Source: Chromera velia (taxonomy: Eukaryota > Sar > Chromeraceae). From it: a stretch of DNA of 24,867 nt. A program made the translations under genes and the position numbers. Location of the stretch: assembly GCA_018398765.1 (NCBI GenBank), contig JAHBMJ010001874.1, positions 1-24,867 of the forward strand, written 5' to 3'. Positions 23,238 through 24,867 of the stretch are shown here, piece after piece. Numbering within the stretch: position 1 is the first letter of the stretch; each line of letters opens with the position of its first letter. Under the pieces are notes generated by a model. It searched no databases, was not told where the DNA came from, and saw nothing but the letters and a program-made list of their open reading frames with translations.

Positions 23238-23771
23238 GTGGCCTTCATTCTTTCCTCTGCGTTGAAAACCACCCTTCTGCAATGTACCGATGATCGTATT
23301 TACACTTCCAACGGATTGCTTGCAGGACGATTTGGGGATCAAAAGAAAGCAGATGACAGTCTTGGATGGGAATTTGGAAGATGGTACATAGAGTTTGAGA
23401 GGGAAGGAAGGGGTGCTTCCCACCACGGCGAAGCCGAATTGAGACTTCTGGACCGACCCCGTATTCCCAACCTCAACAGACTCTCTTTGCGATCTGATAG
23501 CTGCACTGGTGCCTTGGACGCCGCTTCCCTCCTGGGACTGTTCCTTTTTGCCCCTCACTACGATTTTCGTCAGCTCACCAGAAAGGTCCTCGAAGCGTCA
23601 CCCATTGCAACCACGCACCAAGAGGAGCTGCAGCAAGACCTGTCTCCGCACTCTGACGGCACCTTTCTCCACAAGACACCAACTCTTGCGCTGCAGCCAG
23701 AATTCAGACGTGCTTTCATTGTAGGTGTAGTAGAGCAATTCTTTGGTTCGCCTTTATCTGACCACTGGTAG
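23238..23771 (+). CDS. Hypothetical ORF, possible 3' exon of the Cys-rich gene
   Basis: An open frame of 177 codons ends at TAG 23769-23771. I find no known domain. Its predicted sequence has a varied composition, including LDAASLLGLFLFAPHYDF and EFRRAFIVGVVEQFFG, which reads more like coding sequence than the repeat-driven frames nearby. The start is arbitrary. A TGCAG acceptor ending near 23324 is a more likely exon start, but no phase-consistent join to the preceding exon was found. It could be the tail of the Cys-rich gene, a separate gene or a relic. Confidence 0.3.
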   Translation: MAFILSSALKTTLLQCTDDRIYTSNGLLAGRFGDQKKADDSLGWEFGRWYIEFEREGRGASHHGEAELRLLDRPRIPNLNRLSLRSDSCTGALDAASLLGLFLFAPHYDFRQLTRKVLEASPIATTHQEELQQDLSPHSDGTFLHKTPTLALQPEFRRAFIVGVVEQFFGSPLSDHW

Positions 23772-24867
23772 CTTTCGGTTCGCAAAAGTTGCACCCGCCT
23801 CCAAGACAAATCTATCCCAAACGGTCTCCAACATCAAAACGGTCTCCAAAATTATTATATCTATCAAGTATTTCTAGGTACTAAACAATGATCAAAAACT
23901 TAAAACAAAGAGTTTTAAACGGTTTAAGAGTGCGATTATTATTAGTAAAGTGTGTTTTAAATCATTGTTATTTTCAGTGAGAGAATTATATATAAATTTC
24001 ATTTATATGAAAACTATATGTATATTCAAATTTCAGTTTATGATTTTCAGTTTTTAACTCTTCAAAATATTCTTATAACATTCTTTTCACAATAAATCTT
24101 AAGGTTTTAACAAAAAGATTGAAAACATGTAAAACATAGTATAGAGTTTTTATGAGCATCACAATTTACTGTGTGCTAGACTGTATGACTACAAATAATG
24201 AGTATAAAACACTCATAACATTGGCTATGAGCTGAAAACACTGTTTTAGCATAACACCGCAACAATGAGACAACTAAGTTGTTCAACTCAGATAACAAAT
24301 TTTTTATGCCTCCGAAACAATGATCAACATTTTTAAATTGGCTTTCAGTGCATGTAACCTGTCAGTGAAGGTCTGTGTGCATATTGATCGACGATCTGCC
24401 AGTGCGTGGCATACGTATACGCATGCACACACACACACATACACACATACACACACACACACACATACACACAAAGGGGAGCAGGCCGGGGGGGGAGGGG
24501 AAACAGAAGGATTATAAGCCGGCAGAGAAACCTTGGGCATGAAGGAGAGACCAAAAGATAGAAGGAGAACGAGTACATAAACCGCAGACATATGCACATG
24601 CACATAAATGCGGACTCAGACAAGCTGGCTCACAGAAAAGCAACAACATGCCTTCATTCTTTCTGAAAGAGGTAAGCGTCATAAGGCTCAAGAAAGAAAA
24701 GGATAGAAAGACTATGTTGCATTGCGTGCACACCTCAATGTACTCACATACGATTATACATACACATACACACACACACAGACATACACACACATATACA
24801 CATACACACACATACACACACACATACTCACACTCACTCACTCTCTCTCCGGACCTTTCCCCCCCCC
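23772..24867. other. AT-rich island and CA repeats, no gene seen
   Basis: Bases of about 23860-24310 are strongly AT-rich with no open frame of note. A near-repeat acggtctccaa occurs twice at about 23820 and 23844. A 13-bp direct repeat, aaacaatgatcaa, brackets the island (23883-23895 and 24315-24327). CA microsatellites lie at about 24424-24473 and 24756-24830. The window ends in a C run. Confidence 0.5.

Overview
This is a window of a eukaryotic nuclear genome, most plausibly a flagellated microalga or protist. It is intron-dense and uses the standard code. Coding exons are moderately GC-rich, while introns and spacers are full of CA, GA and GAAA microsatellites. An intraflagellar-transport gene implies a ciliated life stage. 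A chromerid alga such as Chromera velia is my best guess, but the sequence does not prove it.

Layout from left to right. Bases 139-1666 are a hAT-type DNA transposon with perfect 23-bp terminal inverted repeats and an 8-bp target-site duplication. It carries one 139-codon ORF of unknown function. An arrestin-family gene lies on the minus strand at 3073-4185 and is complete in both arrestin domains, but an in-frame TAA sits between them. Diverging from it is a four-exon plus-strand gene (4920-6097) whose exons join into a 125-residue single PH-domain protein. The 735-bp spacer between these two starts is a probable bidirectional promoter region. An AT-rich intergenic block (6098-7606) follows.

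The dominant feature is a 13.65-kb minus-strand gene (7607-21259). I reconstructed it as 29 exons encoding about 1517 residues of IFT144/WDR19, a core IFT-A subunit. The reading phase is consistent across all 28 junctions. Two N-terminal WD40 propellers, a long TPR-like solenoid and C-terminal zinc-binding Cys clusters are all present.

The right end (22222-23771) holds a Cys-rich zinc-finger-like plus-strand gene that looks decayed or mobile-element-related, followed by an AT-rich island and CA repeats.

Two system-level points stand out. First, splice sites are unusual: all 28 IFT144 introns and all 3 PH-gene introns have G at donor +5, and about half have C at +3 (GTCNG). Most acceptors end in TGCAG. 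Second, several introns appear to use microsatellites as splice-signal sequence. No rRNA, tRNA, CRISPR array or bacterial-style operon was seen.
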